Positions 45,787-55,017 of a stretch of 64,000 bases of DNA are shown in pieces; the stretch's first letter is position 1; each line of letters starts with the position of its first letter. This stretch comes from Limimaricola cinnabarinus (GTDB taxonomy: Bacteria > Pseudomonadota > Alphaproteobacteria > Rhodobacterales > Rhodobacteraceae). The position numbers and the translations under genes are program-made. Location of the stretch: positions 1-64,000 of the forward strand of contig NZ_KZ304962.1 in the NCBI RefSeq assembly GCF_002723615.1, given 5' to 3'. The notes below the pieces were generated by a model. That model did not search any database. It saw nothing but the letters and a program-made list of their open reading frames with translations, and was not told where the DNA came from.

Positions 45787-46755
45787 ATGAAAACCTATCT
45801 CGTCGGAGCCGCGACCGCGCTGACCCTCGCCGCGGGCGGAGCCGCCGCGCAGGACGGCCAGCAGTTCATCTCGATCGGCACCGGTGGCGTGACCGGCGTC
45901 TACTACCCGACCGGCGGCGCGATCTGCCGCCTGGTGAACCGCGGCCGCGCCGATCACGGCATCCGCTGCGGCGTCGAGTCGACCGGCGGATCGGTCTACA
46001 ACATCAACGCCGTGCGCTCGGGCGAGCTCGAGTTCGGCGTCGCCCAGTCCGACTGGCAGTTCCACGCGATCGAGGGCACCTCGCAGTTCGAGGAGCAGGG
46101 CGCGTTCGAAGACCTGCGCGCGGTGTTCTCGGTCCATCCCGAGCCCTTCACCGTCGTCGCCCGCGCCGATGCCGGCATCGAGACCTTCGAGGATCTCAAG
46201 GGCAAGCGCGTCAATGTCGGCAACCCCGGCTCGGGCCAGCGCGGCACCATGGAGGTGCTGATGGAGGCCATGGGCTGGACCATGGACGACTTCCAGCTCA
46301 CCTCCGAGCTGCAGGCCGCCGAGCAGTCCCAGGCGCTGTGCGACAACAACATCGACGCCATGGTCTACACCGTCGGCCACCCCTCGGGCTCGATCCAGGA
46401 AGCGACCACCGCCTGCGACGCGGTGCTGGTCGATGTCTCGGGCGAGGCCGTGGATCAGCTCGTCGAGGAAAACCCCTATTACCGCACCGCCACCATTCCG
46501 GGCGGCATGTATCGCGGCAATGACGAGGACACCTCGACCTTCGGCGTCGGCGCGACCTTCGTCTCCTCGGCCACCGTGCCCGAGGATGTCGTCTACGAGG
46601 TGACCAAGGCGGTGTTCGAGAACTTCGACCAGTTCAAGAGCCTGCACCCGGCCTTTGCCGAGCTGACCAAGGAAGAGATGGTCGCCGACGGTCTCTCCGC
46701 GCCGCTGCATGCGGGTGCCGAGAAATACTACCGCGAGGCCGGGCTGATCGAGTGA
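45787..46755 (+). CDS. TAXI family TRAP transporter solute-binding protein
   Basis: A 322-aa periplasmic receptor with a signal peptide (about 1-21, ending AAA). The TAXI signature [17 protein letters not shown] starts the mature protein, with the characteristic Cys in [11 protein letters not shown]. Later blocks include [17 protein letters not shown] and [16 protein letters not shown] receptors are commonly linked to glutamate/glutamine-like or other dicarboxylate ligands, but the ligand here is unknown. GGGAGAG lies before the ATG. It is followed by the fused permease. Confidence 0.95.
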   Translation: MKTYLVGAATALTLAAGGAAAQDGQQFISIGTGGVTGVYYPTGGAICRLVNRGRADHGIRCGVESTGGSVYNINAVRSGELEFGVAQSDWQFHAIEGTSQFEEQGAFEDLRAVFSVHPEPFTVVARADAGIETFEDLKGKRVNVGNPGSGQRGTMEVLMEAMGWTMDDFQLTSELQAAEQSQALCDNNIDAMVYTVGHPSGSIQEATTACDAVLVDVSGEAVDQLVEENPYYRTATIPGGMYRGNDEDTSTFGVGATFVSSATVPEDVVYEVTKAVFENFDQFKSLHPAFAELTKEEMVADGLSAPLHAGAEKYYREAGLIE

Positions 46756-46780
46756 TCGCCACGCCTGGCTGAACGACCTG

Positions 46781-46806
46781 CCGGGGCGCGCCCGATCGCG
46801 CCCCGG
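46781..46806 (+). terminator. Perfect 10-bp intercistronic hairpin between TRAP receptor and permease
   Basis: CCGGGGCGCG and CGCGCCCCGG enclose CCCGAT. It lies 25 bases past the receptor stop with no U-tract. This position is typical of stem-loops that keep the abundant receptor mRNA stable while limiting read-through to the permease. Confidence 0.65.
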
Positions 46807-46863
46807 CCTTCGCCGTCCCGAAGGGGCGGCTTTTCGAAATGATCGAACAGGGGGACGCGTCCG

Positions 46864-49503
46864 ATGGGCGACCAGCGCGAGGACCGGGACGACCGGCAAT
46901 ATTCGGACGACGATCTTCAGGACCTCGTCACCAGTTCGGATTCGGGCGCCCGCGCCCCTGTGAACCGCGCCACGGCGATGCTGATCGCCGGCACGGCGAT
47001 GGCATGGTCGCTGTTCCAGCTCTGGATCGCCCAGCCGCAGCTGTGGTTCGGCGCCTACCTGCCGGTGCTCAACTCCTCGCAGACCCGGCCCATCCACCTG
47101 ATGTTCGCGATCTTCCTCGCCTTTCTCGCCTATCCGGCCTTCAAGTCGAGCCCGCGCGAGCGCATTCCGCTGGTCGATTGGGGCCTCGCGCTGATCGGCG
47201 CCTTCTGCGCCTTCTACGTCTTCTGGTTCTCGGACCATCTCGCCATGACCGCCCGCTCGGGCCTGCCGACGCAGACGCAGGTCATCATCGGCTCGGTCGG
47301 CCTCGTGGTGCTGCTCGAAGCCTCGCGCCGGGCGCTGGGGCCGGCGCTGACCATCGTGGGCGGGCTGTTCCTCGCCTATGCCTATTTCGGCACGGGCTGG
47401 CTGATCCCCAACCTGATCGAGCATGAGGGTCTCTCCTTCACCTCGCTGATCAACGCGCAGTGGCTCGACACGGCGGGCGTCTTCGGCATCCCGCTTGGCG
47501 TCTCGACCGCCTTCGTCTTTCTCTTCGTGCTGTTCGGCTCGCTTTTGGACAAGGCGGGCGCGGGCAACTATTTCATCCAGCTCGCCTTCGCGGGGCTGGG
47601 GCATCTGCGCGGCGGCCCGGCCAAGGCCGCCGTGGTCGGATCGGCCATGACCGGTCTCATCTCGGGCTCGTCCATCGCCAACGTGGTGACCACCGGCACC
47701 TTCACCATCCCGCTGATGAAGCGCGTGGGCTTCTCGCGCGAGCAGGCGGGCGCGGTCGAGGTGGCCTCGTCGGTCAACGGCCAGATCATGCCGCCGGTCA
47801 TGGGGGCGGCCGCCTTCCTCATGGTCGAGTTCATCGGCATTTCCTATCTGGAGGTGATCAAGCACGCCTTCATCCCGGCGGTGATCTCCTACATCGCGCT
47901 GGTCTACATCGTGCATCTCGAAGCGCTGAAGCGCGAGATGCCGGCGCTGGGCGAGAGCAAGAGCTTTGCGGGGATGCTGGTGAAGTTCGCGCTCGGCTTC
48001 GTGGTGGCGGGCATCGGCTTCACCGCGCTGATCTACGGCGTCGAGGCGCTGGAATCCGCGCTGCCCTCGCTCACCGCGCCGATCATGATGCTGGCGCTGG
48101 CGGCGGTCTATCTCGGTCTCGTCTGGGTCGCGGCCAAGCGGCCCGATCTGCATATCGACGACCCCTCCGACGAAGAGATCAAGCTGCCCACCGTGGCCGA
48201 GGTCTATGCCACCGGCCTGCATTACGTGCTGCCGATCCTCGTTCTCGTCTGGTTCCTGATGGTGGAGCGGCAGAGCCCGGCCAAATCGGCCTTCTACGCC
48301 ACCTGCCTGATGCTGCTGATCATCGTCACCCAGCGCCCGATCAAGGCGCTGTTCCGGGGCGAGGGCAGCCGGATCGCGCATGAATTCGGCGCGGGCCTGC
48401 ACGATCTGCGCGACGGCCTCGTCGCGGGTGCGCGCAACATGATCGGCATCGGCGTCGCCACGGCGGCCGCCGGCATCATCGTCGCCACCGTCACCAAGAC
48501 CCCGATCGGCACCGAGCTTGCCGGCCTCGTCGAGCAGCTTTCGGGCGGCATCCTGATCCTGATGCTGATCTTCGTGGGTCTGTTCTCGCTCATCCTCGGC
48601 ATGGGGCTGCCGACCACCGCCAACTACATCGTGGTGTCGTCGCTGATGGCCTCGGTGGTGGTGAATCTGGGCGCGCAGGAGGGGCTGATCGTGCCGCTGA
48701 TCGCGGCGCATCTCTTCGTGTTCTACTTCGGCATCATGGCCGATGTGACGCCGCCCGTGGGTCTGGCGAGCTTTGCCGCCGCCGCCGTCTCTGGCGGCGA
48801 TCCGATCAAGACCGGCTTCACCGCCTTCTTCTACTCCCTGCGCACCGTCGCGCTGCCCTTCCTGTTCATCTACAACCCGGCGCTGATCCTCTACGGCATC
48901 GACCTCGGGACATGGGCCGGGATGGGGCAGGCGGCCTTCATCTTCGTGGTGGCGACCTTCGCGATGCTGCTCTTTGCCGCCGCGACGCAGGGCTATTTCC
49001 TCGCGCCGTCGAAGATCCACGAATCCGCCGCGCTCCTGCTGGTGGCCTTCACGCTCTTCGTGCCGGGCTTCTGGCTCAACCAGCTGCAAAGCCCGTTCCA
49101 GACCTACGCGCCCTCCGAGTTCGAGACGGCGGTGTCCGAGGCCGATCCGGGCGATACGCTGCGGCTCAAGATCCAGGGGCCGGATTTCAACACCGGCGAG
49201 ATGGCCGAGACGACGCTGGTGATGCAGGTGGCCGAGGGTGCCGTGGCCGAGCGGATCGACGCCTCGGGGCTGCTGCTCTACCCCGAGGGCGAGACGATGC
49301 GGCTCGACGAGCCGATGTTCGGCACCACCGCGGCCGAGAAGCTGGGCGATTTCGACTTCTACGCCGAAACGCCGGTGGAGCTGGCGCAGGTGCAGGCGCC
49401 GCGCGAGCGGATCACGAAATACGTGTTCTACATCCCGGCCCTGCTGCTTCTGGGCGTGGTGGTGCTGTTGCAGCGCCGCCGCCAGACCGTCCCCGCCTTC
49501 TGA
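46864..49503 (+). CDS. TRAP transporter fused permease (4TM/12TM, DctQM type)
   Basis: An 879-aa inner-membrane protein in which the small (DctQ) and large (DctM) subunits are fused, the usual state for TAXI systems. A polar N-terminus of about 35 residues precedes the first four membrane segments. The large-subunit part holds SAMTGLISGSSIANVVTTGTFTIPLMK, GQIMPPVMGAAAFLM and MGLPTTANYIV, all hallmark sequences. A periplasmic-looking C-terminal extension (about 735-850) precedes a final membrane segment. It works with the receptor upstream, driven by a sodium or proton gradient. Confidence 0.95.
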   Translation: MGDQREDRDDRQYSDDDLQDLVTSSDSGARAPVNRATAMLIAGTAMAWSLFQLWIAQPQLWFGAYLPVLNSSQTRPIHLMFAIFLAFLAYPAFKSSPRERIPLVDWGLALIGAFCAFYVFWFSDHLAMTARSGLPTQTQVIIGSVGLVVLLEASRRALGPALTIVGGLFLAYAYFGTGWLIPNLIEHEGLSFTSLINAQWLDTAGVFGIPLGVSTAFVFLFVLFGSLLDKAGAGNYFIQLAFAGLGHLRGGPAKAAVVGSAMTGLISGSSIANVVTTGTFTIPLMKRVGFSREQAGAVEVASSVNGQIMPPVMGAAAFLMVEFIGISYLEVIKHAFIPAVISYIALVYIVHLEALKREMPALGESKSFAGMLVKFALGFVVAGIGFTALIYGVEALESALPSLTAPIMMLALAAVYLGLVWVAAKRPDLHIDDPSDEEIKLPTVAEVYATGLHYVLPILVLVWFLMVERQSPAKSAFYATCLMLLIIVTQRPIKALFRGEGSRIAHEFGAGLHDLRDGLVAGARNMIGIGVATAAAGIIVATVTKTPIGTELAGLVEQLSGGILILMLIFVGLFSLILGMGLPTTANYIVVSSLMASVVVNLGAQEGLIVPLIAAHLFVFYFGIMADVTPPVGLASFAAAAVSGGDPIKTGFTAFFYSLRTVALPFLFIYNPALILYGIDLGTWAGMGQAAFIFVVATFAMLLFAAATQGYFLAPSKIHESAALLLVAFTLFVPGFWLNQLQSPFQTYAPSEFETAVSEADPGDTLRLKIQGPDFNTGEMAETTLVMQVAEGAVAERIDASGLLLYPEGETMRLDEPMFGTTAAEKLGDFDFYAETPVELAQVQAPRERITKYVFYIPALLLLGVVVLLQRRRQTVPAF

Positions 49504-49550
49504 GGGGGAGCGCCGGCCCTCACCTCGACCCGAAGGGAGAAAGAGAACAC

Positions 49551-49576
49551 AAAGGCCGGACCAGTGTCCGGCCTTT
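49551..49576 (+). terminator. 10-bp hairpin downstream of the TRAP operon
   Basis: AAAGGCCGGA and TCCGGCCTTT enclose CCAGTG, 47 bases past the permease stop. The A-rich 5' and TTT 3' flanks are included in the stem, typical of a bidirectional intrinsic terminator. Confidence 0.75.
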
Positions 49577-49630
49577 GCGCGTTCCATGTCATGGGGCATT
49601 CGGGCTCATGCGCGAAGGAGGGCGAAAGGC

Positions 49631-50680
49631 ATGAAACAGCGAGATGGCGAAAGGCCCGGCCCGGGCAACGAGGCGGCATCGCGGCACGAAGGCGCGCATC
49701 CGGCCGAACCGGCCAGGCCCGAACAGGCCGAAGGCGAAAGCGAGCGGGGGCGCGAGGCATGGCGGCCCCGGCAGATCCAGCCGCCGGGCTGGCGCGACAT
49801 CGCCCTCAGGGTGGGGCGCAGGATCGGCCGGGATCTCGTCCCGCTGGTGGCGGCCGGGGTCGCCTTCTTCGGCATGCTGGCGCTGTTTCCCGCGCTTGCG
49901 ATGCTGGTTTCGCTCGCGGGGCTGTTCTTCGAGCCGGAGCTTGTCCTGCGGGAGGTCGACACGTTGCAGGGGCTCGCGCCGGCGGAGCCCTTGGCGGTGG
50001 TGCGCGACCAGCTGGGCGAACTCGTGGGGCAGGCCCCGGGACAGGCCACGGCGACCGCGACGATCAGCTTCGTGCTGTCGCTGTTCTGGGCCTCGCGCGG
50101 GATCGACAACCTGGTGAGCGGCATCAACATGGCGCATGTCGAGACCGAGACGCGCAACATCATCTCGCGCAACCTGGTGTCGCTGGGGCTGACGGCGGTG
50201 CTGACGGCGATGGCGCTCGCCGCGCTGGCGCTGGCCGTGGCGGTGCCCGCGGCACTCGAGACGCTGGGGCTGTCGGGCCCGGCCGACACCATCATCCGCA
50301 TCGGCCGCTGGTCGGTGCTGGGGCTGTTGTCGATGCTGGCGCTCGGCCTGCTCTATCGCTACGCGCCCGCGCGCCGGGCGCCGAGATGGAGCTGGGTCAC
50401 GCCGGGCGCGGTGCTCGCCACGGCGCTGTGGCTGGGCAGCTCGGTGCTGTTTGCGCTCTTCGTGCGCAATTTCGGAAGCTACCAGCCGACCTACGGGGCG
50501 CTGGCCGGTGTGGTCATCCTGCTTCTCTACATCTGGATGACCGCCTTCGTCGTGCTGCTCGGCGCCTTGCTCAACGCCGAGATGGAGCACCAGTCCCGCC
50601 GGGACACGACGCGCGGACCGGTGCGGCCGATGGGCGAGCGCGACGCGCAGATGGCCGATACGCTGGGGCGCAAGCCATGA
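49631..50680 (+). CDS. YihY/virulence factor BrkB family membrane protein
   Basis: A 349-aa protein with a charged, probably disordered N-terminal 55 residues and six membrane segments. The family pattern VAAGVAFFGMLALFPALAMLV, FWASRGIDNLVSGINMAH, WVTPGAVLATALWLGSSVLFALFV and FGSYQPTYGALAGVVILLLYIW is clear. The function of this family is unsettled; the old RNase BN name is wrong. A GAAAGGC RBS precedes the ATG. Confidence 0.93.
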   Translation: MKQRDGERPGPGNEAASRHEGAHPAEPARPEQAEGESERGREAWRPRQIQPPGWRDIALRVGRRIGRDLVPLVAAGVAFFGMLALFPALAMLVSLAGLFFEPELVLREVDTLQGLAPAEPLAVVRDQLGELVGQAPGQATATATISFVLSLFWASRGIDNLVSGINMAHVETETRNIISRNLVSLGLTAVLTAMALAALALAVAVPAALETLGLSGPADTIIRIGRWSVLGLLSMLALGLLYRYAPARRAPRWSWVTPGAVLATALWLGSSVLFALFVRNFGSYQPTYGALAGVVILLLYIWMTAFVVLLGALLNAEMEHQSRRDTTRGPVRPMGERDAQMADTLGRKP

Positions 50681-50737
50681 GCCGGGCAAGCGCCCTTCGC
50701 GGCGGGAGAGAGGCCCCACCGCGAAGGGCCGGATGGC

Positions 50738-51127
50738 TCAGCCGTTGGCGAGCACCTCGACCGTGACATGGCCGACACCGCTGGCGATCAGGCCGATATT
50801 GCCCGCAGCCCCCTTCGACAGGTCGATGATGCGGCCCCCCGCATAGGGCCCGCGATCGTTGATCCGCACCACGACCGACTTGTCGGTCGCCTCGTTGGTG
50901 ACGCGCACCCGCGTGCCGAAGGGCAGGTCGGGATGGGCGGCGGTGAGGCTGTTCATGTCGTAGGTCTCGCCATTGGCGGTGAGCCGCCCGTGGAACCCCG
51001 GCCCGTACCAGGAGGCGGCGCCTTCGAAGGTCCGGGTGACGCTGTCCGAATGGGCGATGGCGATCGGTGCCGCCAGCAGGCAGGTCGCGGTCAGCAGGGT
51101 ACGGAGCAGGGCGTTGGGCTTGATCAA
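50738..51127 (-). CDS. rlpA: Septal ring lytic transglycosylase RlpA-like protein
   Basis: A 129-aa secreted double-psi beta-barrel protein. The signal peptide (about 1-25) ends IAHS. The core has GAASWYGPGFHGRLTANGETYD and DLPFGTRVRVTNEATDKSVVVRINDRGPY, which contain the catalytic-site residues of RlpA. No SPOR domain is present, so it is a minimal form. No ATG lies at the right place; a TTG (LIKPNALL) with AGGA seven bases upstream is the likely start. Confidence 0.88.
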   Translation of the reverse strand: MIKPNALLRTLLTATCLLAAPIAIAHSDSVTRTFEGAASWYGPGFHGRLTANGETYDMNSLTAAHPDLPFGTRVRVTNEATDKSVVVRINDRGPYAGGRIIDLSKGAAGNIGLIASGVGHVTVEVLANG

Positions 51128-51531
51128 GGGTCCGTCCTTCGATTGTGGTCCTCGTCTCTGCGCCCCATCTGCGCGGCCCGCCGCCGCGATGCAACGGCCG
51201 AGGCGGCCCGGTTCCCTCGTGGGCAGAAAGCGGGCGAAGGCTCGCCATTTCACGCGGTCCTTGCGGCGTGCATCCGCCGAAATCGGCAATTCCGGGCCCG
51301 TTTTGCCTCCGGGGTCTTGCAATGACGGCGGGATTCCCGATTTCAGGCGGTCCGCTTCGAGGCAGGTCTCCTGTCGCCCCCTTCGAAAGCGCGGCCTCGA
51401 TCCGCGCGTCATGGCTGGCGGCGAAGGTCGCGGCGGGCGGCATGGGGATGACGGGCGCGGGCGTGCGCGCGGTTTGCCCAACAGGCGGGCTTGGGCTAAC
51501 CACGAGGGCGAAGCAGCGCGGGAGCCGCCCT
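51128..51531. other. Intergenic region between rlpA and the xyl regulator, no gene supported
   Basis: About 400 bases between two divergent genes. It must contain both promoters. I see no RNA gene, no palindrome matching the TTGAT-type operator and no ORF with coding character. Confidence 0.5.
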
Positions 51532-52572
51532 ATGTTACGTCCGACGGTGCATGATGTGGCCCGCGTGGCCAATGTCAGCCTTTCGACCGTCGACCGCGTG
51601 CTCAACGGCCGCGACGGGGTGCGCGCGGCCACGCGCGAGCGGGTGCGCGCGGCGATGCGCGAGCTGGGCTACGAGCGCGACATCATGGCCGCCAACCTGT
51701 CGCGCAAGCGGGTCTACAAGGTGCATTTCACCCTTCCCGAAGGGTCCAACAGCTTCATGCGCAACCTCGCCGAAGAGGTGCGCGCCCAGGCGCGCGAGGC
51801 CGCGCGCGACCGCACCCGGATCAGCATCTCCACGGTGCCGCCCTTCGACGGGCGCGCGCTCGCGGCCGATCTGCGCCGCCTGCGCGACGCGGCCCCCGAG
51901 GCCGTCCCGGACGGGGTGGTGGTGGTCGCCACCGATGCCGCCGAGGTCCGGCAGGCGGTCTCGGAGCTGCGGGGGGCGGGCATCGAGGTGATCACGCTGG
52001 TCTCTGACCTGCCGGCCTCGGCGCGCAGCCGCTTCGTCGGGATCGACAACGTCTCGGCCGGGCGCACGGCGGCGGGGCTTCTGGGCCGGTTCTGCCGGGG
52101 GCAGAAGGGCCGGATCGCGATCGTCGCGGGCTCCATGCTGCTGCGCGACCATGTCGAGCGCAGGCTGGGCTTCGAACAGGTGATGCATGCCGAGTTCGCG
52201 CATCTTGCGCCGATGCCGCCGATCGAGGGGCGCGATGCCGCCGATGAGGTGGAGCGGCGGGTAAGCGAGGCGCTCGAGGCGCGGCCCGACATCACCGGGA
52301 TCTACAGCCTTGGCGGCGGCAATGGTGGTCTGCAAAGGGCGCTGCTGCGCGTCTCTCCCACGCCGCGCCCGATGGTGGTGGCGCATGAGCTGACCGAGCA
52401 ATCGCGCCACGCGCTGCAGGACGGGGTGTTCGACGCGGTGCTGCACCAGGATATCGGCCACGAGGTCCGCAGCGCGCTCGACATCCTGCGCGCGCTGATC
52501 GACGCCACGCCGGTCGAGGCGGGCAGGGGGCTGATCCGCACCGAGATCTTCTTGCGCGACAACCTGCCCTAG
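51532..52572 (+). CDS. xylR: LacI-family transcriptional regulator of the xylose locus
   Basis: A 346-aa LacI/GalR regulator. The HTH TVHDVARVANVSLSTVDRVLNGRDGV is at residues 4-29, followed by the hinge helix (ERDIMAANLSRK). The effector domain has the periplasmic-binding-protein fold (VGIDNVSAGRTAAGLL, ITGIYSLGGGNGG). It probably binds the palindrome TTGATGTACGTTAATCAA in front of xylA and the similar copy at 55111; a CG-centred palindrome is what LacI proteins prefer. It is followed by xylA after 141 bases. Confidence 0.85.
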   Translation: MLRPTVHDVARVANVSLSTVDRVLNGRDGVRAATRERVRAAMRELGYERDIMAANLSRKRVYKVHFTLPEGSNSFMRNLAEEVRAQAREAARDRTRISISTVPPFDGRALAADLRRLRDAAPEAVPDGVVVVATDAAEVRQAVSELRGAGIEVITLVSDLPASARSRFVGIDNVSAGRTAAGLLGRFCRGQKGRIAIVAGSMLLRDHVERRLGFEQVMHAEFAHLAPMPPIEGRDAADEVERRVSEALEARPDITGIYSLGGGNGGLQRALLRVSPTPRPMVVAHELTEQSRHALQDGVFDAVLHQDIGHEVRSALDILRALIDATPVEAGRGLIRTEIFLRDNLP

Positions 52573-52618
52573 CTTCCGGCGCGGAGAGGCGGAGGGAATG
52601 GTTTGCGCATGAAGGTTT

Positions 52619-52636
52619 TTGATGTACGTTAATCAA
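52619..52636. promoter_or_regulatory. Predicted LacI-type operator upstream of xylA
   Basis: TTGATGTACGTTAATCAA is an 18-bp palindrome with central CG and outer TTGAT/ATCAA arms, set in AT-rich DNA. It lies 78 bases before the xylA start. A near-identical site stands at 55111-55128 before the transporter remnant, which supports a shared regulator. Confidence 0.7.
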
Positions 52637-52713
52637 AATTCAGTCGCACCGGCGGGGCGGCCCGTTCATCGGCCCCTCCGCGAAGCGCGGGGCGCAAGGG
52701 AGAGCGAGAGACC

Positions 52714-54015
52714 ATGACAGATTTCTTCAAGGGGATCCCGGCGATCCGCCATGGCGGCCCCGAGGCCGACGGCGATTTCGCCTTTCGCCATTACGACCCG
52801 GACGAGGTGGTGATGGGCAAGCCGATGAAGGCGCATCTGCGCTTCTCGGTCGCCTATTGGCACAGCTTCGCCTGGGAGGGGGGCGACCCTTTCGGCGGCC
52901 AGACCTTTGATCGGCCCTGGTTCGGCGAGGGGATGGAGAAGGCCAGGCTCAAGGCCGACGTGGCCTTCGAGATGTTCGAGATCCTCGGCGCGCCCTATTT
53001 CTGCTTTCACGACGTCGATGCGCGGCCCGAGGGCGCGGATTTCGCCGAGAACACCCGCAACCTGCGCGAGATCACCGACTACTTCCAGGGCAAGATGGAA
53101 GAGACCGGCACCAGGCTCCTGTGGGGCACGGCGAACCTGTTCTCGCACCGGCGCTACATGTCGGGCGCGGCGACCAACCCCGACCCGGATGTCTATGCCT
53201 TTGCCGCCGCGACGGTGAAGTCCTGCATCGACGCCACGCATCAGCTCGGCGGCGAGAACTACGTGCTGTGGGGCGGGCGCGAGGGCTACGAGACGCTGCT
53301 CAACACCGATATGGGGCGCGAGCGGCAACAGGCGGGGCGCTTCCTCGCGCAGGCCGTCGAATACGCCCGCAAGATCGGCTTTGACGGCACCATCCTGATC
53401 GAGCCCAAGCCGCAGGAGCCGACCAAGCACCAATACGACTACGACGTCGCCACGGTCTACGGCTTCCTCAAGGAGTTCGGGCTGGAGAAGGACGTGAAGG
53501 TCAATATCGAGCAGGGCCACGCGATCCTCGCCGGTCACAGCTTCGAGCACGAGCTGGCGCTGGCGCGCGAGCTGGGCATCTTCGGCTCGATCGACATGAA
53601 CCGCAACGATTACCAATCGGGCTGGGACACCGACCAGTTTCCCAACAACGTGCCGGAGATGGCGCTGGCCTATTACGAGGTGCTGCGCGCGGGCGGCTTC
53701 ACCACCGGCGGCACCAATTTCGACGCCAAGCTCAGGCGCCAGTCGCTCGACCCCGAAGACCTGATCCTCGCCCATGTCGGCGGCATGGATGCCTGTGCGG
53801 CGGGCTTCAAGGCGGCGGCGAAGATGCTGGAGGACGGCAAGCTCGAGGCCGCGCGCGAGGCGCGCTACGCGGGCTGGGACAGCCCCGAGGCCAAGGCGAT
53901 GCTGGACGGCGGGTTCGAGGAGATCGCCGCGCGGGTCGAGGCGGAGGGGATCAACCCCGCGCCGCGATCCGGGCGGCAGGAGCGGCTCGAAAATCTCGTG
54001 AACCGCTACCTCTGA
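52714..54015 (+). CDS. xylA: Xylose isomerase
   Basis: Converts D-xylose to D-xylulose in the cytoplasm; 433 aa, a class II enzyme. Motifs include [12 protein letters not shown] (catalytic His and Asp), [32 protein letters not shown] (metal ligands Glu and Lys/His region), [19 protein letters not shown] and the second metal-site block [20 protein letters not shown]. It is complete with no missing residue. No xylB follows it; downstream lies only the eroded transporter. Confidence 0.97.
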   Translation: MTDFFKGIPAIRHGGPEADGDFAFRHYDPDEVVMGKPMKAHLRFSVAYWHSFAWEGGDPFGGQTFDRPWFGEGMEKARLKADVAFEMFEILGAPYFCFHDVDARPEGADFAENTRNLREITDYFQGKMEETGTRLLWGTANLFSHRRYMSGAATNPDPDVYAFAAATVKSCIDATHQLGGENYVLWGGREGYETLLNTDMGRERQQAGRFLAQAVEYARKIGFDGTILIEPKPQEPTKHQYDYDVATVYGFLKEFGLEKDVKVNIEQGHAILAGHSFEHELALARELGIFGSIDMNRNDYQSGWDTDQFPNNVPEMALAYYEVLRAGGFTTGGTNFDAKLRRQSLDPEDLILAHVGGMDACAAGFKAAAKMLEDGKLEAAREARYAGWDSPEAKAMLDGGFEEIAARVEAEGINPAPRSGRQERLENLVNRYL

Positions 54016-54054
54016 GGCAAGGCGGCGGCCCCGCCGGGGGCCGCCGCATCCCCG

Positions 54055-54680
54055 TCAGAACGGGCTGTCGGGGAAGTAGTAATCCTCGGCATTCTCGGGC
54101 GTCACCAGCTCCGCGTGCCCCTTGGCGGCCAGATCGCGCAGGAAGGCGTAGATCTGCTGCTTGGTGCCGATGTCTATGCCGCGGGTCGGCTCGTCGACGA
54201 GGAGAATGCGCGGCTCCGACAGCATGGTCTTGGCCAGCAGCAGTCCGCGCAGCTTGCGATCCTCGGTCAGGTAGCACAGCCCCCGCGCCAGCGCGTCCGA
54301 GGGGCGGCGGATCACGGCAGGCGCGCCCTCGATCTCCAGCGTCTCCATCCGCGCCGGATCTCGCGGCCCAGAAACACGTTCTGCTCGACGGTGAGCTGCT
54401 CGGCGAGGTTGAACTCCTGGTGGATCATCACGATCCCGGCCTCCTCGCCCTCATGCAGGCTGGCAAACCGCGCCTCCTGTCCGTCGAGTTCAATGCGCCC
54501 GGAGGAGGGGGGCTGGTAGCCCGCCATGATCTTCATGGTGGTGGATTTGCCCGCCCCGTTCTCTCCGATCAGCGCGTGGACCTCGCCGGGATAAAGGTCG
54601 AGATCGACGCCGTGCAACACCTCGACCGGCCCGAAGCTGCGCCTTATCTCGCGCAGCGACAGGATCGGCGCGGCGCTCAC
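54055..54680 (-). pseudogene. Remnant of a xylose-type sugar ABC transporter (xylG ATPase fused to a binding-protein tail)
   Basis: The 5' part is a normal XylG-like start: ILSLREIRRSFGPVEVLHGV, Walker A GENGAGKST, Q-loop MIHQEFNLAEQLTVEQNVFLGRE. Near 54350 the frame breaks and the sequence jumps to a segment from the second ATPase domain (IEGAPAVIRRPSDALARGLCYLTEDRK). Near 54240 it jumps again to EPRILLVDEPTRGIDIG. Near 54117 it continues as VTPENAEDYYFPDSPF, which is the C-terminus of a sugar-binding protein. At least three internal deletions are therefore present and no functional ATPase can be made. The permease is missing entirely. Confidence 0.85.
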
Positions 54681-55017
54681 AGCCTCGTCCAGGCCGCGTC
54701 GGCGCGCGAGGAGGCGACGCAGGCGGCGATGAAGCCCATGCCCGCCATGCCGTCCCCGATCCCCGGCAGCAGCGCTTGCGCGGTGTCGCGGTCACCGCCC
54801 GCCTGCACCGCGCGGATCGCGTCGGCGGCCTCGGCATGGAACGTGGCGAAGGCTTCGAGATAGCCCTCGGGGTGGCCCGCGGGGATGCGGCTCACGGCGT
54901 TGGTCGCCTCCTGCGCGCCGCCGCCGCGGCGGATCAGGCGGCTGGCCTCGCCATGCGGGGTGAACCACAGCGCGTTGGGCGCCTCCTGCGCCCATTCGAG
55001 CCCGCCCGTCGCGGCTC
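54677..55017 (-). pseudogene. C-terminal fragment of a Gfo/Idh/MocA-family oxidoreductase
   Basis: An open frame without an N-terminal domain reads GGLEWAQEAPNALWFTPHG, IPAGHPEGYLEAFATFHAEAADAI and ends GMGFIAACVASSRADAAWTRL, the usual end of sugar-dehydrogenase-like Gfo/Idh/MocA proteins. The NAD-binding half (GxGxxG) is absent. The stop overlaps the XylG start as ATGA, showing that both once belonged to one operon. Confidence 0.8.

Noticed and set aside
45724-49599. A 1,291-codon open frame antisense to the TRAP transporter genes
   Set aside because: High-GC codon usage on the opposite strand avoids stops; the product is His/Arg/Asp/Glu-rich with no domain, and the plus strand carries clear TAXI and TRAP proteins.
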